Shown in pieces: positions 16,101-25,106 of a stretch of DNA of 41,263 nucleotides. The translations under genes were made by a program, and so were the position numbers. This DNA comes from Bacteroidetes bacterium GWA2_40_15 (GTDB taxonomy: Bacteria; Bacteroidota; Bacteroidia; Bacteroidales; VadinHA17). The DNA is taken from contig MENI01000059.1 of the NCBI GenBank assembly GCA_001768195.1, positions 1 to 41,263 on the forward strand. Direction: 5' to 3'. The first letter of the stretch is position 1; the number at the start of each line of letters is the position of its first letter. Below the pieces are notes generated by a model, which worked only from the letters and a program-made list of their open reading frames with translations, had not been told where the DNA came from and ran no database searches.

Positions 16101-17699
16101 ATGGGTCACGAGAAGCTATCTCCACGGCAAAAGATGATCGGTATGATGTACCTGGTGCTTACCGCCATGCTTGCACTTAACGTATCGAAGGAAGCCGTTG
16201 AAGCATTTAAAAAAGTTGATAAAGGTCTTACGCAAACAATTGCAAATTATACAGTCAAAAATGACCTGATTTATAAAGAATTCGACAGAGCAGCTGCTGA
16301 GAATCCCGCCAAAGCCGGGAAATACAAGAGTATAGCATTACAGGTTAAGGAGAGAGCAGATGAAGCTTTCGTCTTTATACAGGGCTTGAAGATTGAGATC
16401 ATTAATACTGCTGAAGGTCCTGAAAACACAGCTGTTCAGGGGGATGAAGTTATTGTGGAGAATGTACAGAAAATAGATGATAATAACATTCCTTCTGAGA
16501 TCCTTATCGGAGCTAATGAAAACGGTAAAGCAAATGACCTGAAAGCTATTCTGATTGAATATCGCGAATTCCTTATTACAACTCTTGAAGGTAAAAATCC
16601 CACAATAGAAGAAGGCTTAAGGAGCAGCCTTAGTACTGATGATGGTAAAAATGAAGATGGCGAGACAGAAAGATGGGAAAACCTCAACTTCCAGACCTTG
16701 CCCCTTGTTGCAGTTATCTGTATCCTTTCGGAACATCAGCTCGCTGTAAGAAACGCCGAGACTGAAGTGCTGAACTATCTCTATTCACAGATTGATGCCT
16801 CTTCATTTAAATTCAATAAACTAATTCCTATTGTAATTCCCACTTCATCAAACTATGTTACACTCGGAAGCGATTATGAAGCACAGGTTTTCATCTCTGC
16901 AACCGATACAACACAACAGCCCACGATAAGCGTTGGTACTACCGAACTCCCTCTCGATGAAACCGGAAAAGGTATATATAAGGTCCGTGCTTCTTCACTG
17001 GGAGCAAAAAAATGGGGAGGTGTTATTGCCCTCAAGGCTCCCGACGGAACCAATATGGAATATCCTTTCGACGCCTCTTATTTTGTTGGCGAACCGAATG
17101 TCATTGTTTCTCCAACAGCTATGAACGTAATGTATATGGCTATTGATAATCCAATCGATGTATCTGTACCAGGAGTAAGCCCTGATAAAATAAAGATCAG
17201 GGTTGTTAATGGCTCCTTTTCGACGGGGAAAATTAAAAACCCTAAAGGTGATTTTTTCAAAGGCAGCTGGTCGGTTAAACCTGCTGAGGTAGGTAAGAAT
17301 GTACAAGTAATTGTAACTGCCGATATGAGCGGTAAGCCGCTTCAGTTTGCACCATATGAATTCAGGGTAAAACCTCTTCCTCCTCCTATTGCAATCTTTG
17401 CCCAGAAAAGTACCGGAAGTGTGCCAAGGGCTACAGCTGCCGCCCAGCAGGGTGTGTTTGCAATACTGCCTGACTTCGACTTTGACCTTCAGTACAATGT
17501 TACAGGTTTCTCAGTGCTTTATTCCGACAGGGGAAATGATTATGAAGAAACCAGTACCGGCAGTAACCTGACACCGAAACAAAAGGAACTTATAGGAAGG
17601 CTCACAAGAGGTAAAAATTTAATTATTAAAGATATAAAAGCAGTTGGTCCCGACGGCAGAACAAAAGATCTGTCACCAATAATTTTAAAAATTGATTAG
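16101..17699 (+). CDS. gldM: Gliding/type IX secretion motor protein GldM (PorM)
   Basis: Partner of GldL: one N-terminal transmembrane helix (about residues 11-28, in MIGMMYLVLTAMLALNVSKEAVEAF) and a large periplasmic part that passes motor force to the GldK/GldN ring. The 532-residue protein has the expected layout: a helical domain D1 with many charged residues, then beta-rich domains (VIPTSSNYVTLGSDYEAQVFISATD, YPFDASYFVGEPNVIVSPTAMNVMY) and a C-terminal domain with a PLPPPIA linker. Nothing is truncated. Starts 34 bases after gldL. Confidence 0.94.
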   Translation: MGHEKLSPRQKMIGMMYLVLTAMLALNVSKEAVEAFKKVDKGLTQTIANYTVKNDLIYKEFDRAAAENPAKAGKYKSIALQVKERADEAFVFIQGLKIEIINTAEGPENTAVQGDEVIVENVQKIDDNNIPSEILIGANENGKANDLKAILIEYREFLITTLEGKNPTIEEGLRSSLSTDDGKNEDGETERWENLNFQTLPLVAVICILSEHQLAVRNAETEVLNYLYSQIDASSFKFNKLIPIVIPTSSNYVTLGSDYEAQVFISATDTTQQPTISVGTTELPLDETGKGIYKVRASSLGAKKWGGVIALKAPDGTNMEYPFDASYFVGEPNVIVSPTAMNVMYMAIDNPIDVSVPGVSPDKIKIRVVNGSFSTGKIKNPKGDFFKGSWSVKPAEVGKNVQVIVTADMSGKPLQFAPYEFRVKPLPPPIAIFAQKSTGSVPRATAAAQQGVFAILPDFDFDLQYNVTGFSVLYSDRGNDYEETSTGSNLTPKQKELIGRLTRGKNLIIKDIKAVGPDGRTKDLSPIILKID

Positions 17700-17720
17700 C
17701 TTAATTACAACTATCATATC

Positions 17721-18545
17721 ATGATAAAGAAATTTCTTTTAGGATTACTCACTGTTTCTCTCTCAGGCTTCCTGAGCGCACAGAGTTTCGGTGATATATA
17801 CCAGAAATCTATCCCGGATGCCAAAAAGATTGATTACCCTTACCTCAGGGAGGCTGATGTTATCTGGTCAAAACGAATATACAGAACAATCGATCTTCGT
17901 GAAAAGATCAATCAATCATTATATTATCCGACAGGTACAACATTTGACGGAAGGAGAAGCTTCATAATGGTACTCCTTGATGAAATTAAAGCAGGAAGGG
18001 TAACAGCTTATGACCCTCTCAGCATAAATGTCAATACCACATATTCGGATATTGAGGTTAAAATGGGAGCAGTTGAAACTACACAATCAATTACAATAAA
18101 TGCTGCAGGAGCAACCCGCGATACTGTAATCAAGCAGGATTCCAAACCTCAGGAGGTAAAGCAATTAACCCTCTATGAAGAATGGTTTTTCGATAAGAAA
18201 CTCGGAAAACTCGATGTCAGGATCATTGCTATACAGCCTACATACATGGGATATGATGATCAGCTGGGCAGGATTGCAAAAAAGCCGCTTTTCTGGGTTA
18301 AATATGATGATATTAGAGATGCCCTTTCAAAACAGGAAGTTTTTGTCACCAGTAATGATGCACAGAGGATCTCATTCGATGATCTTTTTATGCAGAGAAG
18401 GTTCGGAAGCGTGATAATAGGTGAATCAAATGTTCAGAATGACAGGTTTATCTCAGATTATCAGACCGGTAAATATACCTTGTTTGAAGCAGAACGAATC
18501 AAAAACGAATTATTTAATTTTGAGCACGATCTTTGGGAATACTAG
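17721..18545 (+). CDS. gldN: Gliding/type IX secretion protein GldN (PorN)
   Basis: Periplasmic partner of GldK in the type IX secretion ring. It has signal peptide [21 protein letters not shown] and a mature domain of about 250 residues with the family landmarks [51 protein letters not shown] and [12 protein letters not shown]. Length 274 is typical. It is the last gene of the porP-gldKLMN operon and is followed after 12 bases by a strong intrinsic terminator. Confidence 0.94.
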   Translation: MIKKFLLGLLTVSLSGFLSAQSFGDIYQKSIPDAKKIDYPYLREADVIWSKRIYRTIDLREKINQSLYYPTGTTFDGRRSFIMVLLDEIKAGRVTAYDPLSINVNTTYSDIEVKMGAVETTQSITINAAGATRDTVIKQDSKPQEVKQLTLYEEWFFDKKLGKLDVRIIAIQPTYMGYDDQLGRIAKKPLFWVKYDDIRDALSKQEVFVTSNDAQRISFDDLFMQRRFGSVIIGESNVQNDRFISDYQTGKYTLFEAERIKNELFNFEHDLWEY

Positions 18546-18557
18546 GATATGGTAATT

Positions 18558-18593
18558 AAAAAAGAGGCTGGAAATTTTCCAGTCTCTTTTTTT
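18558..18593 (+). terminator. Intrinsic terminator after gldN, probably bidirectional
   Basis: GAGGCTGGAA pairs with TTCCAGTCTC (one G-T pair) around a three-base loop, flanked by an A-run on the left and a long T-run on the right, so the stem can extend to 16 pairs. It sits between the convergent ends of gldN and manC, and both strands provide a U-tract, so it can end both transcripts. Confidence 0.9.
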
Positions 18594-18603
18594 GTCACCC
18601 CTG

Positions 18604-19689
18604 TTACAAATATTTCTCCTTGGAGGACTTCTTCAAATCTTCAAGATACTTCTTGATATTCTGCTCTTCCTCTTTCCTGACAATCAGCAGTACATCATCG
18701 GAATCGACCACAATATAGTCTTTAAGCCCTTGTATAACTGCTACTTTGCCTTCAGAAATATTAAATATGCTGCCTTTATTTTCATATGACATGACATCAC
18801 CCCGTATCACAGCATTTCCTTTCTTATCGAGTGAAGAATGTTCATACAGGGAACTCCATGTCCCAAGATCGGACCATCCTATATCAGCACACTTAACATA
18901 AACATTGTCGGCCTTTTCCATGATGCCATAGTCGATTGATATGCTGCGGCATACTGCATAAGCTTTCCCGATAAAGTTTTTCTCCTGCTTCGTTCCGAAC
19001 AACTCCCTTCCCTCTTCAAAAACTGAAAAGGTCTCAGGCATATATTTTTCAAAAGCCGCAAGAATGGTTTTTATATTCCAGATGAATATCCCTGAATTCC
19101 AGTAGAAATCCCCGCTCTCTATAAATTTTCTGGCAAGATCAATATCGGGCTTTTCCGTAAATGTCTTTACCTTGAGTAGTTTATCGAAACCTTTAACCGG
19201 TTTCTTCTGATCAGCCTGAATATAGCCATAACCTGTTTCAGGCCTGTCAGGTTTTATTCCAAGAGTTACCAGGGCTTCATGCTCCTTCGCAAAGTCGAAA
19301 CATTTGCCTATCTCTTCACGGAATTTATCCTCCTTAACGATCAGGTGATCGGCAGGAGTAACTGCAACTATGGCATCTTGATTATCCTTTAATATGCGGA
19401 ATGTACCATAAGCCAGGCAAGGTGCAGTATTGCGACGGAAAGGCTCGCCCAGCACCCTTGATGGTTCAATCCTGAGCTGTTCAATAACCAGATCGCTCTG
19501 CCCTGCACTTGTTACAACGAAAATATTCTCTTCAGGACAAATTTCTTTAAATCTCCTGAATGTCTGTTGTAAGAGGGTTTCACCTGTTCCGAGTATATCA
19601 AGAAACTGTTTTGGCCTGCTATTCCTGCTCAATGGCCAGAAACGGCTTCCGACGCCACCAGCCATTATTATTACATACCTGTTATCCAT
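18604..19689 (-). CDS. manC: Mannose-1-phosphate guanylyltransferase
   Basis: Makes GDP-mannose from mannose-1-phosphate and GTP, feeding fucose/mannose-type surface polysaccharides and lipopolysaccharide. The N-terminal nucleotidyltransferase motif IMAGGVGSRFWPLSR (residues 8-22) and RPKQFL are intact, followed by PADHLI, GYGYIQ, FTEKPD and NSGIFIW. At 361 residues it is the monofunctional form without the C-terminal phosphomannose-isomerase cupin. It is a single-gene unit convergent with the type IX operon; surface glycans may be relevant to anchoring type IX cargo, but that link is only inference from adjacency. Confidence 0.93.
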   Translation of the reverse strand: MDNRYVIIMAGGVGSRFWPLSRNSRPKQFLDILGTGETLLQQTFRRFKEICPEENIFVVTSAGQSDLVIEQLRIEPSRVLGEPFRRNTAPCLAYGTFRILKDNQDAIVAVTPADHLIVKEDKFREEIGKCFDFAKEHEALVTLGIKPDRPETGYGYIQADQKKPVKGFDKLLKVKTFTEKPDIDLARKFIESGDFYWNSGIFIWNIKTILAAFEKYMPETFSVFEEGRELFGTKQEKNFIGKAYAVCRSISIDYGIMEKADNVYVKCADIGWSDLGTWSSLYEHSSLDKKGNAVIRGDVMSYENKGSIFNISEGKVAVIQGLKDYIVVDSDDVLLIVRKEEEQNIKKYLEDLKKSSKEKYL

Positions 19690-19715
19690 AAGTGAAGTAT
19701 TTCCTGCATTTTCTG

Positions 19716-19723
19716 CAAAGATA
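19716..19723 (-). promoter_or_regulatory. Candidate -7 element for manC
   Basis: Minus-strand TATCTTTG is an exact TAnnTTTG match, 26 bases before the manC start. A weak TGTGA lies at about the right -33 distance. Confidence 0.45.
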
Positions 19724-19785
19724 TAATTAATAATTACGCAGTCACATTTCAGAAACTATGATAAGGGAAATCAGACAAATATTAG

Positions 19786-19793
19786 TAATTTTG
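19786..19793 (+). promoter_or_regulatory. Candidate -7 element for the MlaE/MlaF pair
   Basis: TAATTTTG is an exact TAnnTTTG match, 18 bases before the permease start. It faces away from the manC element about 70 bases upstream, so this is a divergent promoter region. Confidence 0.45.
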
Positions 19794-19811
19794 AGCTGAA
19801 AAAAACAGAAA

Positions 19812-20555
19812 ATGATCAGGTTCCTGACTCAGGTAGGACTTTATTTCCAGTTTCTTAAAAAGGTCTTTTCAAAACCGGAAAAGGCTTCTGTGTATTACAG
19901 ACAGACAATGACAGAATTTGTATCACTTGGACTGACTTCAGTAGGGATCATTTCAATTGTTTCGTTTTTTATGGGAGCTGTAATAACGCTTCAGACAGCA
20001 TATAACACTGAGAATCCGATATATCCTACATATCTGATCGGACTGGGCTGCCGCGATTCAATCATACTGGAGTTTTCATCAACCGTTGCGGCACTGATAC
20101 TGGCAGGGAAAGTAGGGTCAAATATTGCAGGGGAAATAGGAACCATGAGAGTCACAGAACAGATAGACGCCCTCGAGATAATGGGTATCAATTCTGCTTC
20201 TTACCTTGTTCTGCCAAAAATTATTGCAACTCTCCTGTTCAATCCAATACTGACTCTCATTTCAATCAGCATAGGTATTTTCGGAGGATGGGCCGCAGGT
20301 ACATTATCAGGAGTTGTTACATCCGAGAATTTCATTTATGGAATCCAGTATGCCTTTATTCCTTACTATATAACCTATTCTCTGATTAAAACACTGTTTT
20401 TTGCCTTCATCATAACCAGTGTATCATCATTCCAGGGCTATTATGTTAACGGAGGTTCGCTTGAGGTAGGAAGGTCAAGTACCAAAGCAGTCGTTTACAG
20501 CAGTGTACTGATCCTGATGTTCAATGTAATCCTTACTCAACTCCTGCTGTCATGA
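19812..20555 (+). CDS. MlaE-family ABC transporter permease
   Basis: Inner-membrane permease of the MCE/Mla-type lipid transport system, which moves phospholipids between inner and outer membranes. The 247 residues contain an amphipathic N-terminal helix and about five membrane segments. Family landmarks are ILEFSSTVAALILAGKVGSNIAGEIGTMRVTEQIDALEIMGIN and the LVLPKIIATLLFNPIL stretch. The ATPase gene overlaps its stop by four bases (ATGA), showing translational coupling. No substrate-binding MlaD/MCE gene is next to the pair, so that subunit must lie elsewhere in the genome. Confidence 0.92.
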   Translation: MIRFLTQVGLYFQFLKKVFSKPEKASVYYRQTMTEFVSLGLTSVGIISIVSFFMGAVITLQTAYNTENPIYPTYLIGLGCRDSIILEFSSTVAALILAGKVGSNIAGEIGTMRVTEQIDALEIMGINSASYLVLPKIIATLLFNPILTLISISIGIFGGWAAGTLSGVVTSENFIYGIQYAFIPYYITYSLIKTLFFAFIITSVSSFQGYYVNGGSLEVGRSSTKAVVYSSVLILMFNVILTQLLLS

Positions 20556-21307
20556 TAAGAGTTAAAAATCTTGATAAAGCATTTTACGGAAAAAGTGTAC
20601 TTACTGACATATCCGTTGAATTTGAACCAGGCATAACAACCCTGATAATAGGCCAGAGCGGATCAGGTAAAACTGTTCTTTTAAAGTCAATTGTTGGTCT
20701 TTATGATATTGATAAGGGAGAGATATGGTATGAAGATACCCTTTTTAATAAACTTGCCTTTGCAGATAAAAAGAAGATCCGCAGCGAGATAGGAATGCTT
20801 TTTCAGGGAAGTGCATTGTTCGATTCACTTACCGTCGAACAGAATGTTCGCTTTCCCCTTGATATGTTTACCGAAAAAAGCCCTGAGGAAAAAAGCGACA
20901 GGCTAAATTTCTGCCTTAAGAGAGTTAACATTATTAATGCAAACAGTCTGTTCCCTTCAGAGTTATCGGGAGGTATGAAAAAAAGAGTTGCCATTGCCAG
21001 AGCTATTTCGCTGAATCCCAAATACCTCTTCTGTGATGAACCCAATTCAGGCCTCGATCCGGTAACTGCAATAGTTATCGATGAGCTTATCAGGGAGCTG
21101 ACAGAAGAATATTCGATGACAACAATAGTAAATACTCACGACATGAATTCAGTGATGGAGATAGGTGAGAAAATTGTTTTCATAAGTGAAGGAAGGAAAT
21201 GCTGGGAAGGAGATAAAAATGAAGTGCTGAACTCCGACTGTAAGCCGCTGAATGATTTTGTCTTTGCTAATTCACTTGCCAAAAAGATAAAAGCAGATGC
21301 AGGCTGA
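20552..21307 (+). CDS. MlaF-type ABC transporter ATP-binding protein
   Basis: 251-residue ATPase for the adjacent MlaE-type permease. Walker A is GQSGSGKT (residues 34-41), the signature is LSGGMKKRVAIARA, Walker B is YLFCDEPNSGLDP and the switch His lies in NTHDMNS. The LFQGSALFDSLTVEQNV stretch (Q-loop region) is characteristic of MlaF/Ttg2A-type proteins. Its start codon overlaps the permease stop, so it is co-translated. The next gene is convergent and begins at the following base, so no terminator separates the two. Confidence 0.92.
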   Translation: MIRVKNLDKAFYGKSVLTDISVEFEPGITTLIIGQSGSGKTVLLKSIVGLYDIDKGEIWYEDTLFNKLAFADKKKIRSEIGMLFQGSALFDSLTVEQNVRFPLDMFTEKSPEEKSDRLNFCLKRVNIINANSLFPSELSGGMKKRVAIARAISLNPKYLFCDEPNSGLDPVTAIVIDELIRELTEEYSMTTIVNTHDMNSVMEIGEKIVFISEGRKCWEGDKNEVLNSDCKPLNDFVFANSLAKKIKADAG

Positions 21308-21496
21308 TCAGTGATTATCTTTCTTAATTTCCTCGAAATCTACATATTCTCCGATACTTTTTGAGACTTTCTTAGTGTCACCGGGGTCATACTGCTCTTT
21401 TTGCTTTCCGGGTTCATTCTCCCTCCCGAATCTCATAAACGACCTTATTATGAGATATACAATAAGAGTTATTAAGAAAATCCTTATCAAGATCAT
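21308..21496 (-). CDS. Small membrane peptide, DUF4834-like
   Basis: 62 residues: an N-terminal membrane helix (ILIRIFLITLIVYLIIRSFMRF) followed by a charged tail with KKVSKSIGEYVDFEEIK. That tail is typical of the small Bacteroidota DUF4834-type proteins, although I am not certain of the family name. Function unknown. It starts three bases after the stop of the DUF5723-like barrel gene and is therefore the last gene of the four-gene envelope operon. Its stop abuts that of the MlaF gene. Confidence 0.6.
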   Translation of the reverse strand: MILIRIFLITLIVYLIIRSFMRFGRENEPGKQKEQYDPGDTKKVSKSIGEYVDFEEIKKDNH

Positions 21497-21499
21497 CTT

Positions 21500-22972
21500 T
21501 TATAATGTTTGGTCATTCTTAATCAGTGGCTTGTTATCCTTTTTCTTAACCTTGTTCCCGAATGAGAGATTCATTCCAAGCCGTAAATTAACAGTATTCC
21601 AGTTTGCAGGAACAACTATATTACTGTTTGAATCAGTTTTAAGCCTGTCCCATGAGACAGGGATCCTGTCACTGACAAAGTAAAATTGGAATATTGACGC
21701 CCTGAATGCAATTCCTGCTCCAAAGTTGTCAGCTCTATGATTCTGCAAAGAATATCCCAGGCTGAATGAAAATGCATTTGTGAGATTCATATTAGCTGAC
21801 AATGTCAAAGATTCTCTCATCTGTCTGCCAATAAATCTGGTATATGATAATAAACCAAATGAGATGCTTTTATTCAGATTATAGCTCCCTCCAAGTGTCA
21901 GGCCCGGAGCCAGCCATGTGGTGAACGGCTCATTAGTGTCAGTCAGATTAAAAGAATTTTTCAGTGAATCAAGTAGTTCATTGCCAACATCCTCTACCTC
22001 TTTTGTCCCATTAATAACATCTGTCATATCCAGTCCGTTAAAAACAAAATTGCCTTTCGCAGTAAGGTTTGTTACATCCCTGTTCCATCTTATATAGCCT
22101 ATATCAGTCAATGCTGCTGAAACAATAACTTTGTTGTTAAGCAGCTTATATGTTGCCCCCAGATCAAGACCAAGCCCTCTGTTCTGAATACTTGTAAGTG
22201 TATTGAAACTGAACCATGAATCGTCATATGTAATACTGTCAAGATTTTGATCATTACCAATATATGTATCAAAAGGCCCGCTGAGGCTTACAGTAAAGTC
22301 GGCATCCAGAGTATGTGTATAATCATCACTCACCTGAATTCCTAGAGACCTGTTCTTAAACCGGGTTGCCACTATGCCGGTAAATATTTTAGGCCTTACT
22401 CCGATAGTTAGTTTATTTGAGAACTCCCTGGAGACAGTAAAACCAAACTCACGGAAATACCTCAAATCCATTCTTAAAGATGAGAGATCTATTTTATCTC
22501 CAACAAATGCTTCGTTTCCCTTAAGAGCAAGCTTTATAATATCTCCCGGAAAAACAGCATTTGCTTCAATCCTGTCATTGATATCAATGAAAAAGTAAAG
22601 CCCCTTTGGACCTTTAAATCCAATTCCCAATACCGGAAGGGTAACCTGCGGAGAAAAAGAATTCTTCTTATTTACCCTGTCCAGAAACTCATCTGTAGCG
22701 GACTCTGAACTAAGAAAAGAATAGACAGAATCAGAGGTAGCACTCTTTGAAAAGAGATCGGAATAATTGATGAAATTATTATTGACACCCAAATACATTC
22801 CGGAAATAACCGGCAGACCGATATAAGAGGAGTTTGAAGGATGCATTGCAGGATTCATCAGATGATTCTGTGGCAGGTTCATGTAGTACAAGACCTGTCC
22901 TGTTTGCGCTGTTACCTTACCGGTAAGTATCACGAGGCAAACAACCAGTATATACTTGATTCTGTAAAACAT
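21500..22972 (-). CDS. Outer-membrane beta-barrel protein, DUF5723-like
   Basis: 490 residues with signal peptide ending VTAQ, then VLYYMNLPQNHLMNPAMHPSNSSYIGLPVISGMYLGVNNN, the N-terminal signature of the Bacteroidota DUF5723 barrel group. Many alternating hydrophobic strands follow (for example FGFTVSREFSNKLTIGVRPKI, RGLGLDLGATYKLLNNKVIVSAALTDIGYIRW, FSFSLGYSLQNH), and a final strand VNLRLGMNLSFG precedes a short Lys-rich tail. Function is unknown; general architecture resembles PorP/FadL-like barrels. It lies in an operon with a large lipoprotein and a beta-propeller protein, suggesting a joint surface complex. Confidence 0.75.
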   Translation of the reverse strand: MFYRIKYILVVCLVILTGKVTAQTGQVLYYMNLPQNHLMNPAMHPSNSSYIGLPVISGMYLGVNNNFINYSDLFSKSATSDSVYSFLSSESATDEFLDRVNKKNSFSPQVTLPVLGIGFKGPKGLYFFIDINDRIEANAVFPGDIIKLALKGNEAFVGDKIDLSSLRMDLRYFREFGFTVSREFSNKLTIGVRPKIFTGIVATRFKNRSLGIQVSDDYTHTLDADFTVSLSGPFDTYIGNDQNLDSITYDDSWFSFNTLTSIQNRGLGLDLGATYKLLNNKVIVSAALTDIGYIRWNRDVTNLTAKGNFVFNGLDMTDVINGTKEVEDVGNELLDSLKNSFNLTDTNEPFTTWLAPGLTLGGSYNLNKSISFGLLSYTRFIGRQMRESLTLSANMNLTNAFSFSLGYSLQNHRADNFGAGIAFRASIFQFYFVSDRIPVSWDRLKTDSNSNIVVPANWNTVNLRLGMNLSFGNKVKKKDNKPLIKNDQTL

Positions 22973-22991
22973 ATTCTGAACATTTAAAACA

Positions 22992-25094
22992 TTAGTTAAA
23001 GACTATATCGGGTTTAACAATCAAAGCAGCTTTGAAATCTATCCTGTAATCGGAATAGATCTTAACATCAGTTGCACCAGATGATGTGGTATTAAGTGTG
23101 AACCATACAATTATTTTATCGGAAGTTTTTACAGCATCGAAAAATTCCCTGGTCAATTTAAGGTTTGTTGTTGTTTCCTTTGTTCCGTTTGCTTTCCCAT
23201 TAGCATCAACAGGAGCCGGACCAAGGAGTGATGATGCATCAATTGTGTGCCTGATTGTTTTAGTAATTTCGTCATAAAGACTCATTTTGACTGAAACACC
23301 CAGTGGAAATCCGTTTTTAGCTATGAAATCGAGCTGCAGCAATTCAAAATTTTCCGGTTTGATGGGATTATCACTCTCCTCACCTTCTTTAAGAAAGTTA
23401 TCCAGGGTATCGGTAAATTGCAGGTTGTTCATCCTGAATTCCATCGGTACCTCAATTTCAACCGATCCGAGAAAACGGCTGACACCAAAAACATAATTAT
23501 CCCTCAGCCCTGTATTGCCTGAAGGGTTCATAGTGGCCGCTCCTGAAAAAATAACATTAGCAGGTGGAAGTGAAATAAGCTCGGGTAGTTCTGAATTGTT
23601 CTTATCAATAACAATTGAAGAAGATACATCCCGGGTGGGGTACAGGGGTGATGCAATAACTATCGGGTCCAGCCCGAGATTCCTGCTTTCAGTTCCTCTT
23701 CTGCCTGTTGCCTGAAAGTCGATTTTCAGAGGAATTGCAAAGGAATTTGAATATTTAATTTTTATTGACGGACTTGAAATAAGAAAATCACCGGTAAGAT
23801 TACTTAAGATATCATCAATACCGAGGTCAATGGTATCAGGTTCAATCGATTCAGACTGCTGTCCGAAATATCCCTTTACATAACCAAACTCCGGATTTGC
23901 AAGTCTAAGATCAATTTCCACCTTATCAGCACTGTTATAATTTACAAGCACTGTTGAACCGACCTCAATGCCATATTCAAGCGGGATTGAATTATATGGC
24001 TGAGCCGGATTGCTCCCCAGGTCAATCAATGTATTATCGAATGAAACCGTTCCGTTGAACTGGTTACCTGTACCGGTATTTATAGTATGGGTAACAGTGT
24101 CCTGCCCTCTTGTTACTGAAGGTAGTGTAATACTCATAGATACTGCCAGCGCAGTTCCTGATTGAAAATGATAAGTGAGGTCTCCGTCTGTGACATTTAT
24201 TTCATCAAGTTCTATTCCATAACCCGGATCGAAAGTTACCATATCTTTATTATTGAGGCCGGCTACTTTTTGTAAAGGAATAACTATCCTTCCTGATCTG
24301 ACAATAAGATCCCTTGCCCTGGCAGTGATCTGAATATTACTGTTGTTCAGGCTTATAATGACCGGGGTTGCCGTACCAGGACTCCCCTGAAGGACTATGG
24401 CAGCAATAATTGTATTGGTCAGTCTCTTGTCTGTAAGATCAATTGATGATATATGAGTCTGGCCTGGTTGCACCGGAGGAATTTCTATAATGCCTACCTG
24501 TGAACGATCGACGCTGTTTACCAGACTGATATTGATGCCCGATAGTGGAGTTGTAAGGTTATTTGTCAGCGATACATCAAGGTAACCGGAATGGAATACA
24601 GCATTATCAAACCCGGGAAAAGCACCGAAGGTCCTTTCTCCGAGATTAACAGATGGAAACTCAGGAAAAAGATGGGTAACACCATCATCAAGAGCGTTAA
24701 TCTGGTCTCTCAATGGTGATACCATATTCTGTGTTATCTGATTAAGCGGTACACTTAAAGATCCCTGGAATGAGCCGATGGATAATACTCCCAGCTGATA
24801 TGACTTTTTGAATGATACCATATCGTCGAGATCAAAAAAATCTTTCAGCCTTAAGTAAATAACTGAGTCTTTCCTGAATATGACCTTTACAAATTTGTTC
24901 TCATCAAATATTATTGTATCTCCTGCTTTTACAAGGTCGCTGAAAGAGACACTCCCCTTTACTGCCGCGAAGGCAAAAGTGGGAGAAAAATGCACCTTTC
25001 CCGAGAGCTTGTTCATATCATAGGTTTCCTTAATACAACCATTTACCAGAAACAGAGCCAGTACCAGGTTTATTATGAGAACTTTTTTTATCAT
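22992..25094 (-). CDS. Large surface or periplasmic lipoprotein of unknown function
   Basis: 700 residues. MIKKVLIINLVLALFLVNGC provides a lipoprotein signal with the lipidated Cys20, followed by IKETYDMNKLSG. The rest is beta-rich, with repeated strand-turn patterns (SINISLVNS, TVSFDNTLIDLG, IEVPMEFRMNNLQFTDTL) and no membrane helix. It resembles the hypothetical lipoproteins found next to DUF5723-like barrels in Bacteroidales, but I cannot assign a domain name. It lies 12 bases downstream of the beta-propeller gene and 19 bases upstream of the barrel gene, in one operon. Confidence 0.75.
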   Translation of the reverse strand: MIKKVLIINLVLALFLVNGCIKETYDMNKLSGKVHFSPTFAFAAVKGSVSFSDLVKAGDTIIFDENKFVKVIFRKDSVIYLRLKDFFDLDDMVSFKKSYQLGVLSIGSFQGSLSVPLNQITQNMVSPLRDQINALDDGVTHLFPEFPSVNLGERTFGAFPGFDNAVFHSGYLDVSLTNNLTTPLSGINISLVNSVDRSQVGIIEIPPVQPGQTHISSIDLTDKRLTNTIIAAIVLQGSPGTATPVIISLNNSNIQITARARDLIVRSGRIVIPLQKVAGLNNKDMVTFDPGYGIELDEINVTDGDLTYHFQSGTALAVSMSITLPSVTRGQDTVTHTINTGTGNQFNGTVSFDNTLIDLGSNPAQPYNSIPLEYGIEVGSTVLVNYNSADKVEIDLRLANPEFGYVKGYFGQQSESIEPDTIDLGIDDILSNLTGDFLISSPSIKIKYSNSFAIPLKIDFQATGRRGTESRNLGLDPIVIASPLYPTRDVSSSIVIDKNNSELPELISLPPANVIFSGAATMNPSGNTGLRDNYVFGVSRFLGSVEIEVPMEFRMNNLQFTDTLDNFLKEGEESDNPIKPENFELLQLDFIAKNGFPLGVSVKMSLYDEITKTIRHTIDASSLLGPAPVDANGKANGTKETTTNLKLTREFFDAVKTSDKIIVWFTLNTTSSGATDVKIYSDYRIDFKAALIVKPDIVFN

Positions 25095-25106
25095 TACCCG
25101 AATAGT

